From positions 124,001 to 188,000 of the forward strand of contig JACATO010002135.1 in assembly GCA_018389105.1 (NCBI GenBank): a stretch of 64,000 nt of DNA. The letters run 5' to 3'. Position 1 is the first letter of the stretch, and the number at the start of each line of letters is the position of its first letter. Below the pieces are notes generated by a model that ran no database searches, was not told the DNA's origin, and saw only the letters and a list, made by a program, of their open reading frames with translations. The translations under genes were made by a program, and so were the position numbers. The DNA comes from Nautilus pompilius (Eukaryota > Mollusca > Cephalopoda > Nautilida > Nautilidae). Positions 23,000-36,429 of the stretch are shown here, in pieces.

Positions 23000-24780
23000 T
23001 AACCTGAAGTATTAATTATTTCTTTGACAGAATTGCATAGGTTTGTGACTATAAGAATAAAATGACAAGAATATAATTACTGTATGAATACAATTAATAA
23101 CACTGTCAAGTATCCCAGATCTTGATGGGTTTTTTTAAATAACAAAAAGATTTTTTTGTTTCCTTGGCTAATGAGGATTCCATTTTTGAAAGTGCCTATT
23201 GGTCATGGTGCTAGGTCGTATCACCAGCTCAGACGATCACTAAAGGTGTTGTATGAGTTGCATATACACATCTAAAAACCGGTGCCCCAACAAAACAATA
23301 ACAGAATAAAGTACACAAAAAAACAGACGCATTATTCCGTCTACTTGACATTTTTTGTATTGAATAACTTTAAAAAAAAAAAAATTTCCATGTACAGATA
23401 AGTCTTCTTTCTCTCAAATCAGTTTTTAAGTTTATAGTATGTGCAGATCTGTTCTCTCCAGATAAGTTATCATTTATTGACTGCTCCAGATAAAAATGAA
23501 ATGAGAGGAAAGGGAGAGCTTCGAACGTGCATTGGACATAATGAAACAATTTGCTTGCTTTATTATTATTATTATTATTATGCTTTTGAATATTTTATTT
23601 GCATAATTGTAACCTGCAAATGTCAACTAGATTTTGGCCATGTAGATAGTCAAAAGGATAGCAGTGGATGAAGGATTATTTCTCAAGTGTATTGCAGGAA
23701 TCTGTATCAAAGTACTTTATATTCAACCTGAAAACAAGGAAAATATGTGGTACAGACTTTGAAAACCATTTTCTATAATTTTATGTTTTGGAGATCATTT
23801 TTTAATAAATTTTATTTCCAATCTTACTGTTTATCATTGTCATAAAGAAGTATTTTGGCTTAGATGTAAAAAAAACAATTTTACTATATAAGAATTATTA
23901 TATACAAAAAGAAATGGTTTAAACTATAAATAATCTAGTAATTATTACTTTTAATGATAAAATAGATGTTCCTGTTCCTTAGTTTCCTAGCATGTTATTA
24001 AATTGCTGCATGCATTAGCCCTTATAGTGACATCTTGCAAGTCTGAACTACTCTCTCAGGATGTTGCAATGAATTCCAGTTAGAAACCATTACAACAATG
24101 TTATTTTAGCGAGGTTTCTGTTTGTATGCCCATAATATCAATGGCCAAGGGATAGTAGGTTTTAAAAAACAATAACACAACACTGAGCAAATTTCTAATT
24201 AGTTGGATATATAAAGTTTTAAGGTTAATGAGCTCTGAACAAACTTTGTTTACTCAAGTTGCTGGACTGGATGGTTAATTGCATTTTAAAGGACAAGAAT
24301 ATCTTCTGACATCGCATAGACATTTTGTTGGAACTCTTAAAAGTACTAGCACTATTTTGATTAGCACAGGATGGAGTCATAAATCTGAAATGTAGCATGC
24401 AACTAGGGAATTTATTTTGGAGCAACTTAATATAAATTTTTAAAATCTTGACAGGTAAGGAAAGTCAATTTGTTCCTCAATTTCATTTTGTCAGCATTTA
24501 AAAATTTTCAGTTAGATATTAAGTTTTTTTTTTATTTCTTCTGTTAACATTACTTTTGTGGAATATTTTTGCCCCGTATACTTTTGAAGTTGGGTCTGTA
24601 AGCTTCGTTAGAAAATAACCCTGGCACATTTTATGGGATGGGGCCAAACCGGTATATTTCTTGTCCTATAACATCGTACTGCAGAAACCTAGGATTGTTT
24701 TCCTTGCCACAAATTTGAAGAGGTTTGTATCAGGGCGTGTGGATGGGTGGCTGAAAAAGTGTCTCTGTGATAAAAGAGTT
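23000..24780. other. A+T-rich DNA, no gene seen
   Basis: Contains a TTA microsatellite at about 23559-23582. No coding region or RNA gene supported. Confidence 0.5.
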
Positions 24781-24789
24781 AAAGATCAC

Positions 24790-26890
24790 AAAACTTCTGT
24801 CTTTTTTTTTTTCGATGAAAAACATTGTTTTGCTCAAAGAATTTTATGGGGATTTCTTTTTTGAAACTGCGGCAAATGCAAGCTGACATTTTCCATTTTT
24901 GCCAGTACTTGCACAGTGATTTCAAGTTTAGGTCATAATTACCAAGCTTTGATTCCTTTATATGTATTTCTTTATTAATAAGCATTTCTTTAATTACTGA
25001 TGCTTGATTAAATTTTTTCTGACTTAATGAGTTTTAACAGATATTTGTAAACAAGGATTCTATGAGTTAGATTGAATTGGCCCAAAAACTTTGGTTATTT
25101 TAATGTCTTCTTTGTCACCTCATTCATTGATCCACCACTCTCCCTCCTCTCTTTCTCCCATTTTCCCCCAATAACGTTTACTCTTCAATCAGTGAGGCTG
25201 ATCAATTTATGGCAAATAATTATGTCCACTCACATTTTACATTGATCTGAAACATTTTCGCTGTCAATGCTACAACCTCTTCAACATTGAGACAGAATTA
25301 AGATGATTTTTAATAATAAAAGGTGTTCTGCATGGATTAGAGGGAGAATTGTTTATTGGAAGATGGGGAAACGGAACAGCATGCAGATGTTCTTGGAAAA
25401 GGATGCAACCAAATTCTTTATGATTACAATTCTTTGGGGTCTCTTTTTGACATTGCATAATTTTGTTCCTGGATGCTCTTTTTAGGGGTCAAGTGAAATC
25501 TTCGAGTCAGTGTATGGTATAAGCGGATTATCTGCACTTTGAAATTGTTTGGCCAGCAGTCATTATGCATGTTCACAGGTTTTATCGGTTAATTGAAGAG
25601 TTAGAAAGAAAAAAAAAAAGCCACCAAAAGGAAATGGGCTCTATTTTTGAATGAGCCAGAATTATCATTTACTATTTATTAGAATGGTTGTAAATAACTG
25701 ATGAAAACAGGAGTAGTTATTTTTAATCTTCTTTTTTGTCTGTAAATCTGTCACTGTTATCAGTGATTTGTGGGCTAAATGATATTATGCTGTAGCTGAG
25801 TAAGACAATAACAAGGTACTTTAGTTTACCTCTGTAAACTATTTTTCACCTACTTTTATATCTTTTATTTGAATTGTAAGAAAATGTGTATTTTTCACTT
25901 TCATTTAAATGATGCATTCTGTATGCTCAAATATTGGTGTATTTCAGCTAATAACGATGGTCTCTTTGCTATTCCATGTCTCTTTGAGTGTAGCTATTTG
26001 CTGGCTAGGCAGGGTATTTGGCTCGCACCTCAGCAACCTTGCGAGGCAACCCAGGTGGCAATTAATTAGTTCAAGAACATCTGTGAAAGTCTACTTTTCC
26101 TACTAACTTTTTGATTAACTGATAAAACCTGTGAAATTGCATAATGACTGCAAACCAAACATGACCAATCCACCCGTAATAATTGATATTTTATTTGATC
26201 TTTTATAGTGGTATCCAGAAAAGAAAAGAAAGTTGGTTATTAAGTCATAAATAGATCCAAAAGAAGTTTAATCATAAAGAATTTGGTTTGTATCCTTCTC
26301 CATGAGCATCTGCATGCTGTTCAGTTTTCCCATCTTTCAATAATCAGTTCACCCTCTAATCCATGCAGAAAGCCTTTTATTATTAAAAAGCATCTTAATT
26401 TTAATCTCAATGCTGAAGAGGTTATGTAATCCACGGGGAAAATGTTTAAAATAAACATTAATGAGAGTGGACATAATTATTTTATAAAAATTGATGAGCC
26501 CACTGATCGAGAAGTAGAGTTAAGTTATTGGAAGAAAAATGCGTGAGAGAGAAAGAGAGAGAGAGGTCAATGAGAAGAAAAGAAAAATATTATGAGCCAA
26601 ATCATTTTATTTTATAACTTATCAAATCCTTCTATACTAATATCTGATAATGGACCGTAAGCAAAAATACCATTAGAAAAAATTGAATCATGTAAGAGTG
26701 AATTGATAATTATTATATATAAAGTTTAATATATAAAGGAAACAAAGCTTAATAATTATGACATAAACTAGAAATCATTGCGAGAGTACTGGCAAAGATC
26801 GAGGATGTCATTTTGCATTTAGCACAGATCTGAAGAGAATTATTTATTGTTAGAATGATGATGACTGAAAATGACAGTAAGATTACCAAA
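24790..26890. repeat. Large imperfect inverted repeat, arms about 0.8 kb
   Basis: Arm 1 (about 24790-25605) and arm 2 (about 26098-26890) are reverse complements along their length. Matches that can be followed by eye include TTTGCCAGTACT (about 24898 and, reversed, near 26790), CCAAATTCTTTATGATTA (about 25407 and reversed near 26275-26290), GCATGGATTAGAGGG (reversed near 26350), and GCAGTCATTATGCA with ACAGGTTTTATC (about 25555-25590 and reversed near 26112-26152). The spacer of about 490 bp (25606-26097) is not part of the pairing. Arms have diverged noticeably. No transposase frame or target duplication was found, so the origin (foldback element, inverted duplication, hairpin RNA locus) is open. 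Confidence 0.85.
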
Positions 26891-26899
26891 GTACAAGTA

Positions 26900-28250
26900 G
26901 CTAGCCTGTTCCTTAAGGGTAACTAAACTTGAATGGGTTATTATTGTTTATTAAATAAGCAGTCAGGTGGATAATTCTATACTCTTGTTTTCTTAAGGTG
27001 GGACTATATTGTAGCCAAGGATTGTTGAAGTTGTTTTTCTCTCATATTCTTAATATTTTCTTAACACACCGAAATAGGAAAAAATTAAAACATACACCTG
27101 CTGCGTTGAAGCTGATCTTTCATTCATGTAACTTAATCAAGTGCCCTAACAACAGATTTATTTATGCTGCTACTGCTTCCATCCAGAATGAACACATTAT
27201 TGGTAATCGGGAAAAGGACATTATTGGCCAAACTTAGTATTTCAGAGTAGACATCTGAAGGGGAATTTTTTTTTTTTGTACTTTCACTCAATGAAAGTCT
27301 TTCCCACTGTTGTTGTTGTTGCCATTTCCCCTATCCAGAAGACTAGCTTCGCCCAGACAGGCCTTGTAAACAGGGGATCTTTTTTAATTTTGCCAAGGCC
27401 AAAGGGATTTTTTTGTCTTTTTCTTCATGAATAGTTTAATGGCAATGTCTACAAATTGTTCCATTGGTGTAGAAGTGCTGACCAATAAGATTCTGTGTTG
27501 TGTACATCCAAACCTTAGGTGAAGGAGGATTGGGATGACAAACAGTACTTGTTTCTTTCCTCTTTTGTTGTCCATATTAAGACTAGCTGTTAATTTCTCA
27601 GATCTTTGAGGTATGTTCAGATCTCTCTGTGAAAGTTTCCAGCAAGTTGGGGTTGGTTGGTCTTCTCATATTTTTGCTATTAGTTTTTCAGGTAAAGGGA
27701 GGTTAAATATGCCTTGTTATTGATAAGAATTGATGATAATTGTTCCATCTGTCACAACAGTTAATTATGCTTTTTCCTTGTTGAAAATAAATATCTCTCT
27801 CCCTCTCCCTCTCACTTTCCCCCTCTCCCTTTCTCTTTCACTCTCTCTCTCTCTCCCTCTCTCTCTGTGTGGGTTTTTTCTTTTATGAAGGCATTTTGTA
27901 ATCTCTTCGTTGAAGAAACAAAATTTTGATACATCAGTCCCACATTTATTCATTGGTTGCTTTAATCAGCCACTTTGACATTTTTGTGCTCTGTTTCAGA
28001 GACTTCATAGTCATATGTTTTGACACAAAATTCAGTGAATTATGGCAGTTTGCTTTTGCATTTGTTCACTTTATTTATATGTTTAGCTATTTCTCGGTAA
28101 CTAACCTGAGGTAGCCAGGGGAAGACAATTAGAATTATTTTGTCTCTGTACTTTGTGGCCTTTTTGTTGTTTATGTTTATTCACTATTTACCCGTTGCTA
28201 TTGGCTTATACCGCTGTCTACAAGAAAGACAACTCTGGTATGAGAATATA
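26900..28250. other. A+T-rich DNA, no gene seen
   Basis: Includes a CT-rich microsatellite-like stretch at about 27796-27867. Open frames are chance length; one minus-strand frame (27765-27953) is just translation of the CT-rich repeat. Confidence 0.5.
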
Positions 28251-28261
28251 ATGTCATGGTT

Positions 28262-28540
28262 GTTCGCCAGCAGGCATTACCAGTCCTGCACCATATAGGG
28301 ATGGTATTTCTACCTATGGATAAGAAAACTCTACAAGACCTTAATATTTCTAATGTGTGACCAGAGGAAACCCATATGATTGATTGGTTGGTTGGGGGAA
28401 GAAGAGCAAGAAAGCATATCTTGGCAGTTTGCCAAACTGTGCTGTTTCCCTTGAAATCAAACTTGGGTCATTGACATTGGCATCTAGTGAAAAAATTCTA
28501 AACACTAGCTCATGCATTTCTGTGTTGTTGAAGGGCAACG
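28262..28540 (-). mobile_element. SINE copy, near full length
   Basis: The order on the plus strand is CAGCAGGCATTACCAGTCCT, a poly-pyrimidine and ATTTCTAATGTGTGACCAGAGG stretch, CCCATATGATTGATTGG, GGAAGAAGAGCAAGAAAGC, and then GCCAAACTGTGCTGTTTC. Next come a B-box-like segment (reverse complement AGTTTGATTTC) and a degenerate head ending near CTAGCTCATGC. This is the most complete view of the family outside the minisatellite flank. Confidence 0.55.
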
Positions 28541-28559
28541 GTTACATGTGGCTAGGCTG

Positions 28560-31500
28560 ATAATACACGATCTATGTACTGGTCTCTTTATTGTTAAGTC
28601 TGTAGCTAGACTGCTAGATTGCTAAGAATCGGCCTATACTGAACAGTTGTGACATGGTAGTTCATTGCGGAAAAAAGGATCATCGTCAAAGTTTTTCTTT
28701 TTTCATGATCTTCTGGATAGGCATAAACAGTTAAGTACTTTCCTGTGGTTCTCAGAGCCCCCCCCCGATTGGAGAGTGATGTAGGATGCCAACTGACTAC
28801 ATACAGGTTACCTATGCAGTTAAAGTCTGGCCTAATGTTGGTAGTGTGTGCTATCTCTTAGGATCACAAAACCTTTAAATACTCAAGAACTGAAGAATAC
28901 GAGAAAAGAATTTGCTAGAAATCATTTGATTAGGAGTATGCAAAAACCTGCATGGGTCACAGAAAAACAAGTGGCAACCACACATCTACTGGGCCCCAGA
29001 CCCATTGGGGACTGAATTATGACCAATTATCCCAAGAGCAAAGGTTTAAGACTAGTTCCTGGGAAACCGTTGAAGAACTATTTTTAGGGATGCTTTACAG
29101 AGATTATTTTTATTTTCAGAAAGTTTAGCAGCAGCAGCAACAACAACTAAAGATGCATAGCACAGGTTTGCTTAGGTAATCCTTACTTTCTGTGAACAAA
29201 TGATCTCCATTAAATTCCCTTTCTTTTCTAGAAAGTTACATTATTTCTTTTCATAATATTGCATTTTGCCCTGGAGTTTTTTGTTGTGCCATGTAGTATC
29301 ATCAGCTCCATTATTTTTAATAATAAATCTACACAACAGGCTGTACAGTCCATTTACAAGGAGCTTTTCATTTTTGTTATTGTTGTTTTATTGAAACAGA
29401 TGCCATTTACTAATGACCTTTGCTGAAAATTTAGAGTTGGTTCTGTTTCTCCATCCCTACAATCTGTAACTATTTTCTGCCTTTCTTAAGCTATGCTGTC
29501 TTTGGGATTTCAGCAACAAATTATCATATTTTATAGTATACTGTTTATCTGGTAGACGATGACCTTTGTGCCATTAGGCATCTCTAATTTCACACAGTTT
29601 TTCAGATATATTTTAAGTGTATGTAAATTAAATTCCATTTAGATGTATCTCAGCAGGCTCAGTGTTTCATCGTTTATTCCAGCTTACCAGTATAGGACTC
29701 ATCTAGGTACTCTTGAGTTTTTTGTTCCCATCTCTGAGGACCAAGCCTACTTGGATTATCTGTAGCATAACCAGGGTATATGGTTAACAAGTCACCTGTC
29801 TTCAAACAAAATTTCAGAGATTTCACAAATATTTCTTCTCACAATGCTGTTTTGTTGACAGAATTATTTTAACTAGAATAAATTTTGTTTCAGTGGAATA
29901 TCATTAAACAAATTTATTTTCAATTTTTGATTTTAAAGGTACACTGAACTCTGTACAGTTCTAACATATACTACTTATGTTTCAGTTCATTAACATTCAT
30001 CTAACAGAGATGGTGAATACTTTTATAATGGTGGTTCATGATTAATATATATTTAGTTGGTCTTAGGTCTATTGAATATTCATTTTTGTTAATTGTTTTT
30101 TTTATAAAACTCTGACAGACATGCATTCTGTAATGACAGCAGTCTAAACCTATTTATTAACTAATGCATATAGAATTCCCTGACTTAATGTGATGGGCTT
30201 TAGAACAACTGTCCATTGATAATTAAGAAAAGTTTCACATTTCTACATTACAGAAGGTAACATTTCTCTCAGCATCACTGTAGTAGACTCTTCAGGAAGC
30301 TCACACACTGATGAAGGAGAGACAGATACAGATTCTAGCCACTGTGGTTTCAGTGATTATTTAGCAGTTAAGAAGGGGAGGGAGTTTTGTGCTCTTGTTT
30401 AGTTTTAGGGAGACAGTTACTAAGCTTTGTATTGTAGGAATGTTCTTTTGAATATTGGCATAGAGGAAGAACACACCTCAGGTTCTATGTGCCCCAAAGC
30501 ACCACATGGTTCAAAACAATATAATACAAAAGTTCACAAAGTATCTTACTAGAATAACTAAAACTAAATAAAACTGCATTAACATTTCATATTCTCTTGA
30601 GTAATGAAAGATAAACTCATACATGAAATAATTGAAATTTGTTTTATTTTTAAAAATATTTACTGCATTATAGTGTAAATAAATAAATATATTTGATAAT
30701 TCTTCTTTAACCACAAATATATCATTGCAAACCTGTTTATTAATTTTTTCTACCCATTGCCTTCCTAGAGTTAACTCGCATAAAGTGAGTGTTCCTTTAG
30801 TAACTGACTAGCTTAGTTCCTGTGGTTAAGAAATAAATCTATTGCAGACAGATCTGTTTATCTGCAGCCAACCAACCACCACACAAAGCGAGAAGTAACA
30901 AAAACAATCAAGACTGTCACATGACCATCCATCTTAAGAGTGTTGCTTAAATTTCTCACAACATATTTAAAAAGTGAATAAAGTACCAGCATCTTAAAAA
31001 AAAACAGAGTTCCCATGCATCCAGGAATTTTGGAAAGGGGCAGCACAAAAACAACTCTTCTGGGTATAGGAAAGTCCTTAATGTCAAAGAATATAAAAAT
31101 AATTCACAATAAATAATTTTTCAAAAAGTCCAGAAAAATTAAGCATAGCATTTTGTTTCATTATTAAATGTTTACTTTTTGGTCTACTGTTATATATTTA
31201 AACAAAAATCTGCCCCCAAACAATACATGTAACCCTATAAAAAATTATATTACTTTACTATTACACTCAAAGTCCCTTATCGTCATTTCTGTTTTTTATA
31301 TATTTTGTTGGGGTATTTCCATTCCAGCTCTGCTCCATGCCATATGTACTGTAAAACTGCACAGAGAACATGTAGAGTGCCACAACCCTCAGACAGTGTG
31401 TTTGTTTGCAATCGCTGTGCTGCATTTCTTCCACCTTTTATTTAATATAACAAAATATCAAACATTGTTAAAACAACTCGTTGTCCAAGTGTTGGCTGCC

Positions 31501-31790
31501 ATGTTTTTTTTTATTAGATTTTTTGTTGGAGTGTTAACTAGAAGTTTTATTCATCTTATGAATATGTATTATTGTTATGCTAATATAGTTTATTAGTTTT
31601 TTAAAATCACATATATAAAGAGAGCTATGTAGGTTTTCAAAAACTATCAAAGAAAATGGTTGTGAAAATTAAAAGGTTCTGAGAGTCTAGGTCATTGTTA
31701 TTATAGAACAGTATATAAACAAGCCACAGGGGATTTACTGTTACTTTTAAACATATGTTTTAATAAAATATTAAGCATAAGTGTGGTAGG
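28560..31790. other. A+T-rich DNA, no gene seen
   Basis: The 142-codon open frame at 31168-31596 is the longest here that is neither repeat nor transposon. It is rich in aromatic and aliphatic residues as expected from A+T-rich DNA, and I recognise no domain. Confidence 0.45.
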
Positions 31791-31796
31791 TTTTGC

Positions 31797-31797
31797 C

Positions 31798-31839
<42 letters not shown>

Positions 31840-31859
31840 TATTATTATTATTATTATTG
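31797..31859. repeat. (ATT)n microsatellite
   Basis: About 20 ATT/TTA triplets with one slip. Confidence 0.95.
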
Positions 31860-32070
31860 ATCTTTGGTTTTCGAAGTGGACTGACTCAACCAAGAGACCC
31901 AAAAGCGACTGGAAAGGAAAGAGAAAACTTGATTGCAACTCCCTCTCTTTTTTGGAACATCATGTCACCACTGCCCAAAGATCTGCAGTTCAAGACAGGG
32001 ACTACTTAGTCCTCTGAGAACCCACCAATGATTTGAGCCTTGGACAATGTCATACTTAAAATCCAGTGAC
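31860..32070 (+). mobile_element. Possible 3' end of a LINE (weak)
   Basis: Translation after the microsatellite gives WTDSTKRPKSDWKG and later VTTAQRSAVQDRDYLVL. The second resembles the Ala-Gln-Asp-Arg-aromatic ending common near the C-terminus of some non-LTR retrotransposon reverse transcriptases. The region is also less A+T-rich than its surroundings. No reverse transcriptase core is present, so the call is tentative. Confidence 0.25.
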
Positions 32071-32119
32071 CACCAACACAGTAAACTTTGTTTACCCATG
32101 AGCATAGTCAAGGGGGGGG

Positions 32120-35100
32120 GCATCCCTTAACTTTCATGAAAGTATGCAAAATGCTGAGGAACAAGTATCATAAATAGGAATAGAATAACTGATGTATTTT
32201 TTTGTTTAACTAATTTGATTTCCGTCATATTGAAGATGTTTTTCACAGAATGAAGGCCATGCTATTTACGCTTCTAAGCTCAATGTGAGGTCCGGGGAAA
32301 AAGTCCTGAAATTTGGTTAAGTAAAAATCATGAGAACCATGTAAAGAAAAAAGAAAGGTTACATTTTTTGTCAGTTTTGAAGCACAAACATCGGCCACCT
32401 TACTTTCATGCTTCATTTTCATATCCCAATTCCCATTTTTTCCTCAACCCTTCAAAACATCCACCCTTTTTTCTTTTCCAAAGTTTTAGAAATCGATGTC
32501 CTGTTTGGCCAGCTGAACACTGAACACAGTTGGATTGCAAATGGTCTCAGGGTAAAAGGCCAAAAGTCTTATTAAAACAGGATTTGTCTATGCCACACAC
32601 TTGCATATAAGTGGGAATTGCAGTAAAACAAATTTTTGACAGTATGAAGTATGGAGGAAAAGAAAACAAACAGTACTCTAAGATAATTGCGTTAAAACAG
32701 GAATTGCTGATAAGGTTTCATTATATATATATAATGAGATTGTGGGCTCATTTTAGAGCATTTTTCAAATTTCGAAGGGTACTTTCCCTTTGCATGTACT
32801 TCATGGGGCATGTTCGATACGAAAAGAAAATGCCTTCACATTTGCATGTAACAACTGCTTAGCCATGTAAGGAGCATGTGACATCTTAGAACAGGCTACA
32901 TGGAACTGTCTCATTTCATCCTGCTGCATAGTGTCCAAATGCCACTGTCTTAAATAGGTGAAGAACTTCTGTGATGGTGGAGAGAAATAGGGAGACCCAG
33001 GGAAATATTCCATCTTAGTGAGCTGGTTCAGAAGGTTACTCACTACTGACCAGATAATAAATGTCAACATATTTGCTGCATATAAAAATATTTTATCTTT
33101 GTTTTCCTATATATCAAAGTAAAAGAAGCGTTATTGTTGCTTGTTATCAACAACACTGGGATGAGAACAGGTACAATATATTAAACAGCATATCTAGAAT
33201 TTGTTAGAGGTAGTTTAGTGATAAGGATTTTTTCCGGACATTGACAATGCTGTATCTAGTGATCTGCTGTGTGGAAGTATTGTGATAAGTTAAGTAGCAA
33301 AAATGGTTAGCCTGCATTATCTGTGAGCTGCCCTCTAATGTACATCATTGAAGCCTGGATTGTTCCACATAAAATACGCTTTTACCACTGAAATCAAACT
33401 GTTCTTGTAATTACTAGCAAGATAATGGAAATAGTTATGCTTATCTTTATTGTCATTTACTGTGATTTGTTCATTTATGCCAGATTAATAGTTGTTTTCT
33501 TTTTGGTTAATCTTTATAGAGATCTAACAATCCATTTCTTTATAATTAGTCTTAGATAAGGAAGATTTGTTCTCCAGAACTGTTCAAGGCTGTTTGCATG
33601 TTTTCTTTGTTCTGTATAAGAGTAATGCTATTTTTTCTTTTTCTTATACCTATAAAAGTTTGTAATTTTTGTTATTGTTTGTTTTTATTTATTTGTATGG
33701 TACTTTTACATGGAGACTCATAAGTTCTTGTACCCCTTATTATAATGTAGGGTAAAGTGAACAGCTGAAAAGTTATTTGGCCATATTTTTTCAAAGACTC
33801 TCAAGGAACAATGGTTTATTCCACAGCTGCAAGAATTGGGGTATCATGTAATCAGTAGGTGCATCAGCAACCTGTGACTTATACACCGTCTTTCTGAAGA
33901 GATGGATTGGTTGGACATTTGATGGACTACTGGCACTGCTGAAGTGTGACAATGCGCAGTCCAGATCTGTCCACTTGCGACAGCTCACCGTGGGCTATGC
34001 AAAAGAGACTATGGTGACACTATAGCATAGAATATATACAATAACTAAATGCCCCTTTGTGCCCCCTGTTTCCAACTATTAAGCGGGTCCAGCTTAAGAA
34101 GAGTATCTCAAAAGGCCTGGTGCTGTGTAATCTTATAATGCAATAGTGGTGATGATGCCTATATAGGTCTACTGGATATGTATTAGGTAGAAATGAAATG
34201 ACTTATTGGCCAACCTATGTGCACTGATGCTAGTTATTTTTAAAATTTTATTGTTATTTTTATTTTGGCTATAATTTTTGTAGTGTAGACAATAGATGGT
34301 ACACAACTGATACTACTACTCTCCTCTCCAGCATGGTTGCTATCCTATGTCTCACTTTCCTTTTCATTATTTACCAAAATAGGAACATTTAGAGCGTTAA
34401 GACAAATTTGTTAAACAAAGACATACAAAGAGCAAGTTCAAATGCATGGTATTTATAAGAGTCTGCAGAGTTTAGAAGATAAGAGAGAGTTATAGAAATA
34501 AAGAAATGGATTAAATGTCGTTCAGTAAGATCAGGTATAAGAGTTCTGATCAATAAAGATTTTATTTCTTTTGGAATCAGATTCTGATGCTGTCCAAACT
34601 GACTCCATATCCAGTTAGGAGCATATCACTCAGCATAACCAAATCAAATTGACTCAGGTCTAGACAGATGTGATGACATATATACGTTGGACTGTTTTAC
34701 TAGTGTGTATGTGGAACAATAGCTTTGACATTTTATATGATGGCCTATTGTGTTTTGTCCCAGATAAGAATTTGATCTCTTTAAATAAGAACAGCTGTTT
34801 AATGTCGGAAGTAAACAGAAATTTCAGTCAGATTAAAGGCTAAATATGAACACCTTAAATAAAATAATAAATAATAAAAGACAATTCCTACGAGACTGAA
34901 TACTAATAAATCAGGCTGTAATCATTCAAAACTAAGTATAAGTAATGTTCAATTGAACACTGGCTGAAATAAAACTGTTGTAAATCATGTCTGGCCAGGG
35001 TTAATTAGAATGACCCTAGTAGCATTAACAAGATTTCATCTGTATGCATTTTCAGATATGATGTTCATGAGTACATTTTGAACTAAGAAATGATGATGAA

Positions 35101-36360
35101 GCTGACTGATATTAAACAACATTTAAAGATTGGCATGCCTTTGTGAAGGAAAATAATGCTTCATTTTCATGCTTTGTCACTAGAAAGATGACAGATGGCT
35201 CAGATTTAAAGATAATTGATAAGAATAGAAAGTTACAGAGAGAGTTCGGGCATTTCATCATCCTTGTAGTGGAAACTGAACTAATGAACCTGGATGGTCC
35301 TAGGGTTGCAGCGGGCTAAAGTGTTAGTTAAAAAAAAAAAGAATGCCATGTGGTTGGGAGAGCGTTAACAACACAATGACTGAGATCTGAAAAGTTGTTG
35401 ACGATGACATTATCCATATTGTTCTTTTTGTGATGCTTTTGTTGGAAAGTAAATGTAGAATCTTAAACAAATTAGAATAAAGTTGTTCACTTTTGCTTTA
35501 GAAATGATTTAAACCAACTTGAGCTGCTGATGTAAGCCCAGTCTTTCAGTATTTATGTAGGAATTTTAAAAAATAGAATAACAAGAAAAGAATGTGCATA
35601 TTCTGCTCATCTCAGAAGTCATGAGAATATCAATTTAATTATAAAGCAGTATTTTTAGTGTGCATTTGCCTGTTCTCTTGTTTTTAAATGACATTATTTA
35701 TTTTATCTTTAAATTAGCTCAAAAATGAAGCTGACATTTTTGACATCTCTTTGATAGTTAAAAATCTTTAGACCTTTTGTTTTCAAAAATTCAAATCTTA
35801 ATGTTAGTCTTTTCATCTTAAAGTCATGTAATTCCAAAGGCTGAATGATGGCATTGATCAGTAGATTCCACAAACTCTGTATTGGTTTAGTTTGTGAAGG
35901 ATGATTTTACCAGGATTTCTGAATCAATATAAATTACTTTTGACTATAATTTATTCTTAATTTCATTTAGATTAGATCGCGCATGCACATATGTGTGTGT
36001 GTGTGTTAATTCTTTATTGTAAAATTTGCATATTATTTGTTTAAGAATAATAAAAAAAAATCCTTTTGAACCTTTAAGGATGGTTGGCATAAAGAGAAAA
36101 TCAAATAAACATTATAAACTAAAGTTATCTATCTTTTCTTGAGCTCTAAGAAAATACTTTCCTTATCCAGAAAAGTTCTGGAATGCACACAATAGATGAA
36201 TATCTTGACTTCCTGTGATTAATTTAATTTAATTTTTTGTTTCAGTAAGACAGTAAGTAAATTAATTAAACTCATGTTTAACAGTAACGAAAAATAGTCC
36301 CTATTGTGCTTTTATTTATTATAAAACATTCCTCATATTTCCAACTTTGTTTCTCCATGG
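32120..36360. other. A+T-rich DNA, no gene seen
   Basis: No supported gene, RNA gene or mobile element. Contains a G run near 32114-32121 and a short TG run near 35991-36006. Confidence 0.45.
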
Positions 36361-36373
36361 TACAACGTGCCAG

Positions 36374-36425
36374 CTCTAAGAAGAAGAAGAAAACAAAGTC
36401 AGATTCACTCTGAGACTGCAATAAA
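36374..36425 (+). other. Possible tiny terminal exon with lysine-rich tail (weak)
   Basis: After a possible acceptor (ACAACGTGCCAG, ending 36373) the frame reads SKKKKKTKSDSL and stops with TGA at 36411-36413. AATAAA follows at 36420-36425. A frame with its own ATG at 36358 gives an 18-codon ORF. The acceptor pyrimidine tract is poor and no upstream exon was found. Confidence 0.15.
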
Positions 36426-36429
36426 TAAA

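Noticed and set aside
27765-27953. Arg/Glu-rich open frame
   Set aside because: It is the reverse-strand translation of a CT-rich simple repeat.
31168-31596. 142-codon open frame with hydrophobic stretches
   Set aside because: At roughly 65 percent A+T a frame of this length is expected about once by chance in a window this size on both strands. No domain, signal or flanking splice context supports it.
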